Source: Bacteroidales bacterium (GTDB lineage: Bacteria > Bacteroidota > Bacteroidia > Bacteroidales > Bacteroidaceae). From it: a DNA stretch of 17,673 nucleotides. The notes beneath the pieces are model-generated. The model did not search any database. It was not told the origin of the DNA and saw nothing but the letters and a program-made list of their open reading frames with translations. This document shows positions 1-6,673 of this stretch, piece after piece. Where the stretch lies: the NCBI GenBank assembly GCA_004558535.1, contig SFCP01000062.1:1-17673 (forward strand), written 5' to 3'. How positions within the stretch are numbered: the stretch's first letter is position 1; each line of letters opens with the position of its first letter. The position numbers and the translations under genes were made by a program.

Positions 1-326
1 GTGAGTGTGGTGCCCATCTTGCGGCGCGAGGTGTTGTCGGCATCGAGCTGATCGAGGGTATCGTAGGTGAGAGTGAGTGCTTTTTGGAAATACTCCTTCA
101 TTTCCTCGATGCTACACAGGGGTGCGTCGGCAAGGTTTTCACCGATGGTTTCGGCGACGCAGTTGCTGGCCACTTCGCCTTTTTCGTGTCCACCGATGCC
201 GTCGCACACCATGAAGATGCGATGGTTGGTGGTGGCTTCTCCCGCGCGGGGGAAGAGGGCGTCCTCTTGGTTGGGTTTTTGTCCGCATTCGGTGAAATAG
301 GCGGGTTGCAGTATTTTTATTTCCAT
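1..326 (-). CDS. PP2C-family serine/threonine protein phosphatase, N-terminal part (runs off window)
   Basis: This is the first 108 codons of a PP2C/Stp-type metal-dependent phosphatase that removes phosphate from Ser/Thr residues in the cytoplasm. The start ATG is at 326-324 and the frame stays open to the window edge. What shows it: NQED at residues 19-22, the metal-binding motif VCDGIGGHEKGE around 40-51 with the key Asp42-Gly43, and RKMGTTLT at the cut end, matching the MGTT motif of bacterial PP2C enzymes. The start is placed immediately before MEIKILQPAYFTECG because the family begins only about 20 residues before the NxED motif. No clear TAnnTTTG promoter was found in the repeat-bearing spacer upstream, so it may have its own unrecognised promoter or be read through from rseP. 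The metal ligands and C-terminal half lie outside the window, so activity and extra domains cannot be judged. Confidence 0.9.
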   Translation of the reverse strand, partial: MEIKILQPAYFTECGQKPNQEDALFPRAGEATTNHRIFMVCDGIGGHEKGEVASNCVAETIGENLADAPLCSIEEMKEYFQKALTLTYDTLDQLDADNTSRRKMGTTL

Positions 327-537
327 ATCGTGTGTGGTGTATGTGATAATGAGAAATCAGATGCGGGGGAGGCGAAGCGTGTGCCCCCTCGTGTTTTTTT
401 TGTTTTTGGTTTTTGTTTTTTGAGGCTCTTGGACCTTTTGGAAACTTGGGCCTTTTGGAAGCTTGGGAACTTGGACCTTTTGGGGCTCTTGGGAATTTGG
501 ACTTTTACCCCTTACCCCTTTTTGTGTATTATTTATA
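327..537. other. Non-coding spacer between rseP and the PP2C gene
   Basis: This 211-bp stretch is AT-rich with T-runs on the plus strand (A-runs on the transcribed minus strand) around 390-420, plus the degenerate TTGG-word array described separately. Two AGGGGTA-like words lie just after the rseP stop. A possible small hairpin with GGGGG/CCCCC arms lies near 363-388 in the transcribed direction, but it has no T-tract, so I do not call a terminator. A plus-strand open frame through it is repeat-derived and not believed to be coding. Confidence 0.6.
424..507. repeat. Degenerate array of ~9-bp TTGG words
   Basis: Read on the plus strand, the segment splits into 8- to 9-base words such as gctcttgga, ccttttgga, aacttggg, ccttttgga, agcttggg, aacttgga, ccttttggg, gctcttggg and aatttgga. 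Every word has TTGG at the same relative position. The words ccttttgg and gctcttgg recur exactly. It lies just 3' of rseP. A cleaner array of similar style (AGTTTGGTG) lies at 14673-14741, also 3' of a minus-strand gene. Function is unknown; it could be replication-slippage sequence or a family of short intergenic repeats. Confidence 0.7.
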
Positions 538-1995
538 TCAGAAGATGAACTTCACGACGTCATTGAAGATGGCGTAGGCCATAAGGGCGAACAGGATCCA
601 CATGCCGGTCACCTGTGCCACCTCCATAAAGCGGTCGGAGGGCTTGCGGCGCGTCACAACTTCGTAGAGCAGGAAGAGCACGTGGCCGCCGTCGAGGGCG
701 GGTATGGGCAGTATGTTCATGAAGGCGAGCATCAGGGAGATGAAGGCCGTCAGTTCCCAAAAGCGCAGCCAATCCCATTCGGCGGGAAAGAGGTTGCCGA
801 TGGTACCGAAGCTGCCTACGCTCTTGGCGCCGTCAGCGGTGAAGAGGTATTTCAGGTCGTCAACATAGCCGCAAAGTACGTTCCAACCATGGGCAATACC
901 TGCGGGGAAACTTTCAAGGAAACCATACTGCTCGGTCGTAAGGGACTGCTTCACATAGTCTGTCATGGGGCTGTGCTTGTAAATGCCCATGCGGAAGTCG
1001 GGGTCCATGCGGAAGTGCAGGGTGTCGGTCTCCTGTTTGCCGGCATGTCTCACTACGACGGAAACTGCACGCAGTTTGGCACTGTCGGCGGGCGAGCAGC
1101 CTGCGGGTTTCGAAGAGGAACAGCTGAAGAGTCCGCCGCTGCTTTCGGTTTTTGCACTGAGCACATCGTGTATCTTGCCCATTTCTTGATCAAACTCGTT
1201 CCAAGTGGAGAGTTCCTTGCCATTGAACGACAGGAGTACGTCGCCACCGCGAATTCCGGCCTGTTCTGCGGGGCTGCCCTTGGCCACGCTGTCTATCAGC
1301 GAGGGGGCGAGGACTTCCATGAAGCGCGGTTGGTCCTGCAGCATGTCGAGCAGGTTCAGATCGCCGGGCAGGGAGAGCTGCACTTCCTTTCCCTCGCGCA
1401 GGACTACGACTGACCGGGCTTCCGAGATGTCGCGAAAGAGGTCTGCGTCGTAGGCCTTGAACGTTCTCTTTTCGGTTCGCAGTGGGATGTCTCCGTCGCG
1501 AAAGCCCAACTTTTCGGCCTGTTCGTTGTAGGCAAAGCCTTTGGTGTACTTTTCAATCGGTACGTATTGTGTGCCCCATACGAACAAAATCATTGCGTAG
1601 ATGAAGAGTGCCAGCAGGAAGTTGACCAGCACGCCGCCCACCATGATCAAGAGGCGCTGCCAGGCGGGTTTGTTCTTGAACATTTGGTTCTGCGGCGTGT
1701 CATCCTTTTCTAAATCCTCGGCCGAGGTGCTCTCGTCCACCATACCGGCTATGTTGACATAGCCGCCCAAGGGTAGCCACCCTAAGTGGTAGTCGGTACC
1801 GCGCCAGGTGAAGAGTTTCAGTGTGCCGCTGAAGCGGTGGAAACCCAGGTTGATGGCGGGGTCAAAGAAGAGGCAGAACTTTTTGACACGGACGCCAAAG
1901 ATCTTCGAGAACAGGAAATGCCCTCCCTCGTGCAGCAGGATGAGGATGGCGAAGCAGAGGATGAGTTGCAATGCTTTTATCAGGAAAACTTCCAT
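538..1995 (-). CDS. rseP: RIP metalloprotease RseP (site-2 protease family)
   Basis: A 485-residue intramembrane zinc protease of the inner membrane. In the family it performs the second cut of regulated intramembrane proteolysis, releasing anti-sigma factors or clearing signal-peptide remnants. The active-site motif HEGGH is at residues 22-26 inside the first membrane segment (about 8-30). A PDZ domain occupies roughly 200-300, with the GRGGDVLL-type ligand loop around 247-255 (Gly250-Gly251-Asp252). The second metal/active-site motif NILPIPALDGGH is at 427-438, between C-terminal membrane segments. A Ser/Cys-rich insertion at about 286-305, with Cys292 and Cys300, lies inside or next to the PDZ region and looks unusual for the family. 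It is the last gene of the tsaB-DUF4290-murA-rimM-dxr-rseP run, 111 bp after dxr. I find no TAnnTTTG promoter in that gap, so it is probably co-transcribed. Confidence 0.96.
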   Translation of the reverse strand: MEVFLIKALQLILCFAILILLHEGGHFLFSKIFGVRVKKFCLFFDPAINLGFHRFSGTLKLFTWRGTDYHLGWLPLGGYVNIAGMVDESTSAEDLEKDDTPQNQMFKNKPAWQRLLIMVGGVLVNFLLALFIYAMILFVWGTQYVPIEKYTKGFAYNEQAEKLGFRDGDIPLRTEKRTFKAYDADLFRDISEARSVVVLREGKEVQLSLPGDLNLLDMLQDQPRFMEVLAPSLIDSVAKGSPAEQAGIRGGDVLLSFNGKELSTWNEFDQEMGKIHDVLSAKTESSGGLFSCSSSKPAGCSPADSAKLRAVSVVVRHAGKQETDTLHFRMDPDFRMGIYKHSPMTDYVKQSLTTEQYGFLESFPAGIAHGWNVLCGYVDDLKYLFTADGAKSVGSFGTIGNLFPAEWDWLRFWELTAFISLMLAFMNILPIPALDGGHVLFLLYEVVTRRKPSDRFMEVAQVTGMWILFALMAYAIFNDVVKFIF

Positions 1996-2106
1996 TGGCT
2001 TTGAGTGTATTTTTACTTGTTTTTGATTCGATTGGGCGAAATCCCCAAGTAGTTGATTGGATTCTGTGTGATTGGAATATGAAGCCTGTGTTGTATAAGT
2101 TGCTCC
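1996..2106. other. dxr-rseP intergenic gap with small AT palindrome
   Basis: A 111-bp gap. Around the dxr stop there is a 13-bp perfect inverted repeat, CTTATATTATAAG on the minus strand, overlapping the last dxr codons, and TATAAGTTG occurs twice about 20 bp apart on the plus strand. Short gattgg words recur three times. There is no T-tract terminator and no Bacteroidetes -7 box, which fits read-through into rseP. Confidence 0.45.
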
Positions 2107-3255
2107 TTATAATATAAGTTGTTCTGCCACGGTCCGTGCTTCGTGGTCTGTGGCAAAGTAGACGTCGGGGGCGACTTGGTTGTCAAAGGGCACGGCATCC
2201 ATTGTGGCACGAATGATTTCGCCGATTCGGGTAAATGGAATCTTCCCCTGCCGGAAGGCGAGGTTGGCCACTTCGTTGGCAGCATTCATCGTGCAGGGGA
2301 GGTTGCCGCCGCGGTGTGCGGCTTCGTAGGCGTAGGCCAGGCAGGGGAACTTCTGCATGTCCACCGGTTCGAATGTCAGTTTCTGCAAGGCAAACAGGTT
2401 GAGCCGTTCGCCGCTCAGTCCCAGCCGCTCGGGATAAGAAAGGGCATACTGGATGGGTAAGCGCATGTCGGGCACGCCCAATTGGGCCTTGATTGCGCCG
2501 TCGCAGAACTGCACTGCGCTGTGGACGACGCTTTCGGGATGCACCACCACCTCGATTTGCTCCGGGCGCAGGTGGAACAGGTGGCAGGCTTCTATCATTT
2601 CAAATCCCTTGTTCATGAGGGTCGCCGAATCGATGGTGATTTTGGCACCCATTTTCCAGTTGGGATGATGGAGGGCGTCGGCGGGTGTGACGTGCTGCAA
2701 TTCGGCAGCATCCTTGCGGCGGAAGGGTCCGCCCGAAGCCGTCAGCAGTATTTTTTCCACCGAATTGCCGAAGTCTCCGACGAGGCACTGCAGGATGGCT
2801 GAGTGCTCACTGTCTACGGGCAGCAGGGGGACTTGCTGTTCCCTCACCCGCTGCATGATATATTCGCCGGCCACGACGAGCGTCTCCTTGTTGGCCAGTG
2901 CAATCGGCTTGCGGGCTTCCAGTGCAGCGATGGTAGGGCGCAGACCGGCAAAGCCTACCATTGCTGCAAGGACCATGTCGACGGAGGGCATGGCGACTAC
3001 ATCACAGAGGGCTTCCTCGCCGGTGTACACTTTGATGGGCAGGTCTGCCAGGGCATCGCGCACTTGTTCGTACTTGCGCTCGTCGGCTATGACGACCGTG
3101 TCGGGCTGAAATTCGCGTGCCTGTGCGATCAGCAATTCTGCATTGCTGCCCGCCGTCAGTATGTGGGCCGAAAATCGCTCGGGGTGGCTTCTCACTACGT
3201 CCAGGGCCTGTGTGCCGATGGAGCCGGTGGAGCCCAATATGGCTAATTGCTTCAT
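2107..3255 (-). CDS. dxr: 1-deoxy-D-xylulose-5-phosphate reductoisomerase
   Basis: A 382-residue cytoplasmic enzyme, also called IspC. It converts 1-deoxy-D-xylulose 5-phosphate to 2-C-methyl-D-erythritol 4-phosphate with NADPH, the first committed step of the non-mevalonate isoprenoid pathway. The NADPH-binding loop LGSTGSIGTQ is at residues 7-16. The metal ligands are visible as Asp148 and Glu150 in LPVDSEHSAI, and Glu219 in LMNKGFEMIEA (equivalent to E. coli Asp150, Glu152 and Glu231). The catalytic loop around HPNWKMG and the C-terminal helical domain are intact, and length is normal for the family. It sits 72 bp after rimM and 111 bp before rseP. In many Bacteroidetes genomes, as I remember them, a peptidase M23 gene lies between rimM and dxr; there is none here. 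Confidence 0.97.
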   Translation of the reverse strand: MKQLAILGSTGSIGTQALDVVRSHPERFSAHILTAGSNAELLIAQAREFQPDTVVIADERKYEQVRDALADLPIKVYTGEEALCDVVAMPSVDMVLAAMVGFAGLRPTIAALEARKPIALANKETLVVAGEYIMQRVREQQVPLLPVDSEHSAILQCLVGDFGNSVEKILLTASGGPFRRKDAAELQHVTPADALHHPNWKMGAKITIDSATLMNKGFEMIEACHLFHLRPEQIEVVVHPESVVHSAVQFCDGAIKAQLGVPDMRLPIQYALSYPERLGLSGERLNLFALQKLTFEPVDMQKFPCLAYAYEAAHRGGNLPCTMNAANEVANLAFRQGKIPFTRIGEIIRATMDAVPFDNQVAPDVYFATDHEARTVAEQLIL

Positions 3256-3327
3256 ACGTCTCTTGTTGGGGAAAAAGGGGTAATGCCCCGCTGTACTCCC
3301 GTGCCGTTTCGGGATGGCTCTGCCGAT

Positions 3328-3867
3328 TTATGACTTTTGGTTCAGTGTCAGCAGTTCTTCGGGATAGTCCGTTATCAATACACGGTCTCGGCGGCGCAGT
3401 TCAAGGAGGAAATCCTCGTGCAGGGGGAGGTAGCATTCCTCGCCGTCTTCGCTCCTCACAGTGAGCAGGATATTGGCGGAACTCTCATCGACGCTTTCCA
3501 CCACGCCGATGATGCGTCCTTCGCGATTGTACAGCGTAAACCCTATCAGTGCCTGCCAGGATGACAATTCGGCTTCCTCTTCCTCCTCGGGCAGTGCTGC
3601 TTTGGGGTAGAAGACTTTTGCACCGACCAGTCGGCGGGCCGCCTCTTCGCTGTCGACGTCCTCAAATTGGAAGATGGCCGTCCTGTCGTTCTTGAATCGG
3701 TATTCCGTCCAATGGAAGGGCACGGGCAGTCCCTCCATTTCCAGTAGCAGGTATTCGGCAGTACCGCGGTCGAAGGCATCGTCGGTAAAGAGCAATTCCA
3801 CTTCGCCGCAAAGTCCGCGCACCTTGCTGATTTTACCTATATAGAAGGTGTCCTCTTCGCGTATCAT
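3328..3867 (-). CDS. rimM: Ribosome maturation factor RimM
   Basis: A 179-residue cytoplasmic protein that, in its family, binds ribosomal protein S19 and helps the 30S head and the 3' part of 16S rRNA mature. The N-terminal RimM barrel covers roughly 5-90, starting with FYIGKISKVRGLCGEVEL. This matches the usual GxHGxxGE signature except that the histidine is replaced by Arg. The C-terminal PRC-barrel-like domain spans about 100-175 (LIGFTLYNREGRIIGVVESV, then YLPLHEDFLLEL). Its ATG overlaps the murA stop in an ATGA junction at 3864-3867, a sign of translational coupling. The acidic run EEEEEAE around residue 95 is the linker between domains. The substitution in the signature is probably lineage variation. 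Confidence 0.95.
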   Translation of the reverse strand: MIREEDTFYIGKISKVRGLCGEVELLFTDDAFDRGTAEYLLLEMEGLPVPFHWTEYRFKNDRTAIFQFEDVDSEEAARRLVGAKVFYPKAALPEEEEEAELSSWQALIGFTLYNREGRIIGVVESVDESSANILLTVRSEDGEECYLPLHEDFLLELRRRDRVLITDYPEELLTLNQKS

Positions 3868-5171
3868 GGTTCACGTACGATTTTTGCGCCCAGTGCGGTG
3901 AGCCTTTCCTCGATGTTCTCGTAGCCGCGGTCGATTTGTTCTACGTTTTCGATACGGCTGTTTCCCTCGGCGCTCAGAGCGGCTATCAGCAGGGCGATGC
4001 CGGCACGGATGTCGGGGCTTACCATGCGTCGGCCGCGCAGTTTGATTTGGTGGTCGTGTCCCACGACTACGGCGCGGTGGGGGTCACACAGGATAATCTG
4101 CGCCCCCATCTCGATAAGTTTGTCGACGAAGAAGAGGCGGCTCTCAAACATCTTCTGATGGATGAGCACGGTGCCTTTGGCCTGACTGGCCACTACGATG
4201 AATACGCTGAGCAGGTCGGGGGTCAGTCCCGGCCAGGGGGCGTCGGCCAGCGTCATGAACGAACCGTCTATGAAACTTTCGATTTCGTAGTGTGCATGGT
4301 GGGGGATATACAGGTCATCGCCGTGACGCTCGATGGTGATGCCCAGCCGGGCAAAGGCGTCGGGTATCATGCCCAGGTCGCCGAAACTTACGTTCTTGAT
4401 GGTAATCCCATCGCCACACAGGGCTGCCATGCCGATGAAACTGCCGATTTCAATCATGTCGGGCAGGATGGTATGCTCGGCTTTGTGAAGCTGCCGCACG
4501 CCGACGATGGTCAGCAGGTTCGAGGCGATGCCGCTGATTTGTGCTCCCATGGCGTTGAGCAGGTGGCAGAGCTGCTGCACATAGGGCTCGCAGGCTGCGT
4601 TGTAGATGGTTGTGGTCCCCTCGGCCAGTACGGCTGCCATGATTATGTTGGCGGTGCCCGTCACCGAAGCCTCGTCCAGCAGCATATAGCTGCCGGTCAG
4701 CCGGTCGGCACATATCTCGTAGGTGCCCTTTTCCTCGTCGTGGGAAAAAGTGGCGCCCAGTTTCTGAAATCCACAGAAATGGGTATCCAGTCGGCGGCGG
4801 CCTATCTTGTCACCGCCGGGCTTGGCGATGACGGCCCGGCCGAAGCGGGCCAACAGCGGTCCGAGCAGCAGCACGCTGCCCCGCAGCCGACTACACCGGT
4901 CCAGGAAGGCCGCGCTGTGCAGGTAGTTCAAGTCCACCTGTGCCGCACGCAGCGTATAGTCTCCCGGGCAGTGCCGGGTTACCTCCACGCCCATGTCGCG
5001 AAGCAGTTGCAGGAGGTTGTTCACGTCGAGGATGTTCGGCACATTGCGCAGCCGCACCTCTTCGCTGCTGAGTAGCGAGGCGCAAATCACCTGCAGGGCC
5101 TCGTTCTTGGCTCCCTGTGGATGGATTTCTCCGTGCAGTCTGTGCCCTCCTTCTATGATAAAAGCAGCCAT
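3864..5171 (-). CDS. murA: UDP-N-acetylglucosamine 1-carboxyvinyltransferase (Cys-to-Asp variant)
   Basis: A 435-residue cytoplasmic enzyme that transfers enolpyruvate from PEP to UDP-GlcNAc, the first committed step of peptidoglycan synthesis. The fold is the EPSP-synthase inside-out alpha/beta barrel. GAKNEAL contains Lys22-Asn23 of the substrate site. The mobile loop reads PGGDKIGRRRLDTH at 118-131. The conserved general-acid residue is Asp319, in PGLTPDLLS. The loop position that is the fosfomycin-reactive cysteine in E. coli (Cys115) is Asp121 here. Asp at this site keeps activity in other bacteria and removes the nucleophile that fosfomycin alkylates. The stop overlaps the rimM start by 4 bp, and DUF4290 ends 27 bp upstream, so the gene is in an operon. 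Confidence 0.97.
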   Translation of the reverse strand: MAAFIIEGGHRLHGEIHPQGAKNEALQVICASLLSSEEVRLRNVPNILDVNNLLQLLRDMGVEVTRHCPGDYTLRAAQVDLNYLHSAAFLDRCSRLRGSVLLLGPLLARFGRAVIAKPGGDKIGRRRLDTHFCGFQKLGATFSHDEEKGTYEICADRLTGSYMLLDEASVTGTANIIMAAVLAEGTTTIYNAACEPYVQQLCHLLNAMGAQISGIASNLLTIVGVRQLHKAEHTILPDMIEIGSFIGMAALCGDGITIKNVSFGDLGMIPDAFARLGITIERHGDDLYIPHHAHYEIESFIDGSFMTLADAPWPGLTPDLLSVFIVVASQAKGTVLIHQKMFESRLFFVDKLIEMGAQIILCDPHRAVVVGHDHQIKLRGRRMVSPDIRAGIALLIAALSAEGNSRIENVEQIDRGYENIEERLTALGAKIVREP

Positions 5172-5198
5172 TTTTTGCCGGGTCGTGTTTGTGTGGGG

Positions 5199-5801
5199 TT
5201 AGTATCCGTTGCGTTTTTTGCGGCCTCGTGTGCGGGGCGCCCGCTCCAGCAGGTGCAACACATCGTTGCGGTTCACATGTCCTGCGGTATAGTCTTCGAT
5301 GTCGCCTGCCACCTTTTCGTCCAGGTTGCCCCGGTCGCCGCGCCAATCTATCAGGTCCAGCCGCATACGTTTTGCAGCCGACAGCACCAGTTCGTCGCGC
5401 AGGACGCCTTCGGGCAGTTCCTCGATGCGTTTCAGCATTTTCTCGACCATGCAGCCGTAGTGGCGAAACCGTATTTTATTGCCTGGGTAGCTCAGTTTCT
5501 CGACGTGCTGTTCTCCCTCCTCGCGCCGGATGGGCTGCGGGTAGTCGATGTCCAGTTCGTAGCCGCCAAGCAGGGCCAGGTGGTCCCACAGTTTTCCTTT
5601 GTAGTTTTCCGTGCCGCGCAGGTCCTCGTTCATGCCCTCCATCACGTGGATGATTTGCCGGGCATACAGGTTTCGCATTTCGCGATGCGGCATTTGCTTG
5701 CAGCGTTCCACCATTTCCGTCACCATACGTCCGTACTCCGGCAACCGCAGTTGGGGGTGGCTGGTGTTATAGGGGATGGCTATTGCAGCGTTATCTTGCA
5801 T
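5199..5801 (-). CDS. DUF4290 domain protein of unknown function
   Basis: A 200-residue soluble protein that I recognise as the Bacteroidetes-specific DUF4290 family. Characteristic stretches are IPYNTSHPQLRLPEYGRMV at about 9-27, the helix RNLYARQIIHVMEGM around 40-55, and KLWDHLALLGGYELDIDYP around 65-84. No signal peptide or membrane segment is seen. The C-terminus is basic (RTRGRKKRNGY), which could suit nucleic-acid or ribosome contact, but that is inference. The frame is open further upstream, to 6032. I chose the ATG at 5801 because it gives the family's N-terminus, lies 41 bp after the tsaB stop behind an A-rich leader, and avoids overlap with tsaB. It lies 27 bp before murA, so it is probably co-transcribed with cell-wall and ribosome-assembly genes. 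No function is assigned. Confidence 0.88.
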   Translation of the reverse strand: MQDNAAIAIPYNTSHPQLRLPEYGRMVTEMVERCKQMPHREMRNLYARQIIHVMEGMNEDLRGTENYKGKLWDHLALLGGYELDIDYPQPIRREEGEQHVEKLSYPGNKIRFRHYGCMVEKMLKRIEELPEGVLRDELVLSAAKRMRLDLIDWRGDRGNLDEKVAGDIEDYTAGHVNRNDVLHLLERAPRTRGRKKRNGY

Positions 5802-5842
5802 AGGGATTGCTTTCGTTTGTTTGTTTTTTTTTGTTTGATGCA

Positions 5843-6544
5843 TCACTTGCGGCCGAACGGGTCTTTCGCCCTGCCCGGCACGAAGTCTTTCAGGTAGAAA
5901 GGCGTGAAGTAGGCTACGTCCTCCGTCCTCCCTCGTGCCAGCGCCAGTTCCGCCAAGGGGAACATGTGGCGCGCCAAGGGGCGTATGTTGTCCAGGAAGT
6001 GGGCATTGGGATGTGTCAGGATGTCGCGGCATTTCCCCGCACCGCTACCTAAGAAGTAGATGGGGTGCTGTGTCAGGTGCGTGTCCATCCAGCCGGGCTC
6101 CACCACGCAAGCGTGCACGTCCTCGACGGGGTGTAGCGCGCGGTCGTACAGGGCCGTGTAGACCTCCATCCGCCGTGCGTCAATCATGGGGCAGAGCAGG
6201 GCATCATCCGGCAGGGGGTCGTGCTGCAGCAGCACCGGCGTGCAGAGCAACTGCAGCGTGGGTACGGCCAACAGCTTCAGATCGCGCGCGTAGCACAGCC
6301 CTTTTGCCATAGACAGACCGATGCGCAGGCCCGTGTACGAGCCCGGTCCGCTGCTGATGGCTACGGCGTCGAGGGGCAGAGCGTGGCTGTCGGCAAACGA
6401 GAGGACCTCCCGGACAAAGCCCGGAAGTACAGCGGCGTGTGCCCGTCCGTGGGTGTCGATTTCCTCCGTCAGGCATAGTCCGTCGGAACTCAGTGCTACG
6501 GAGCAGGTTTCGCCCGAAGTCTCGATGTGAAGTATATTTGCCAT
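5843..6544 (-). CDS. tsaB: tRNA threonylcarbamoyladenosine biosynthesis protein TsaB
   Basis: A 233-residue cytoplasmic protein of the ASKHA (HSP70/actin-like) fold. TsaB pairs with TsaD and TsaE to place the t6A modification at position 37 of ANN-decoding tRNAs; it is a scaffold rather than the catalytic subunit. Recognition rests on the N-terminal ILHIETSGETCSVAL, the conserved SSGPGSYTGLRIGLSMAKGL near residues 64-83, and a typical length. The C-terminal half, from about 110, is variable as usual. It starts the housekeeping run: a Bacteroidetes promoter lies 23-53 bp upstream, and the next gene follows after 41 bp. The ATG at 6544 starts directly at the conserved first strand. Confidence 0.95.
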   Translation of the reverse strand: MANILHIETSGETCSVALSSDGLCLTEEIDTHGRAHAAVLPGFVREVLSFADSHALPLDAVAISSGPGSYTGLRIGLSMAKGLCYARDLKLLAVPTLQLLCTPVLLQHDPLPDDALLCPMIDARRMEVYTALYDRALHPVEDVHACVVEPGWMDTHLTQHPIYFLGSGAGKCRDILTHPNAHFLDNIRPLARHMFPLAELALARGRTEDVAYFTPFYLKDFVPGRAKDPFGRK

Positions 6545-6566
6545 GTTTTTGCAGCCGATTGAGCCG

Positions 6567-6597
6567 CAAAGTTAACATTTTCGGACGTAATTACCAA
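6567..6597 (-). promoter_or_regulatory. Bacteroidetes-type promoter of the tsaB operon
   Basis: On the minus strand, TAACTTTG (complement of 6567-6574) matches the -7 consensus TAnnTTTG. A TTG (complement of 6595-6597) lies exactly 20 bp upstream, where the -33 element belongs. Transcription would start about 10 bp before the tsaB ATG region, giving a short leader. This is the only promoter-like site I find for the tsaB-to-rseP run. Confidence 0.75.
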
Positions 6598-6673
6598 TCT
6601 GTCCCCTTCATTTTTTCAGTTTGGAGAGCGACGAAACACCTATTTTCGGGGGGCTGCCTATGCGGATAGCGCT

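Noticed and set aside
463..1413. A 316-codon plus-strand frame opposite rseP
   Set aside because: Its start lies in the TTGG-word repeat, and the rest is the mirror of rseP, which has both HEGGH and LDGGH motifs.
3256..3327. Terminator between rimM and dxr
   Set aside because: GGGG-CATTA-CCCC followed by T5 is seen on the minus strand, but a 4-bp stem is too short, and dxr needs transcription from upstream since no promoter is visible in the gap.
3936..5075. A 379-codon plus-strand open frame opposite murA
   Set aside because: It is antisense to an unambiguous murA with all catalytic motifs; its product is rich in His/Val/Gln from reversed codons and resembles no family.
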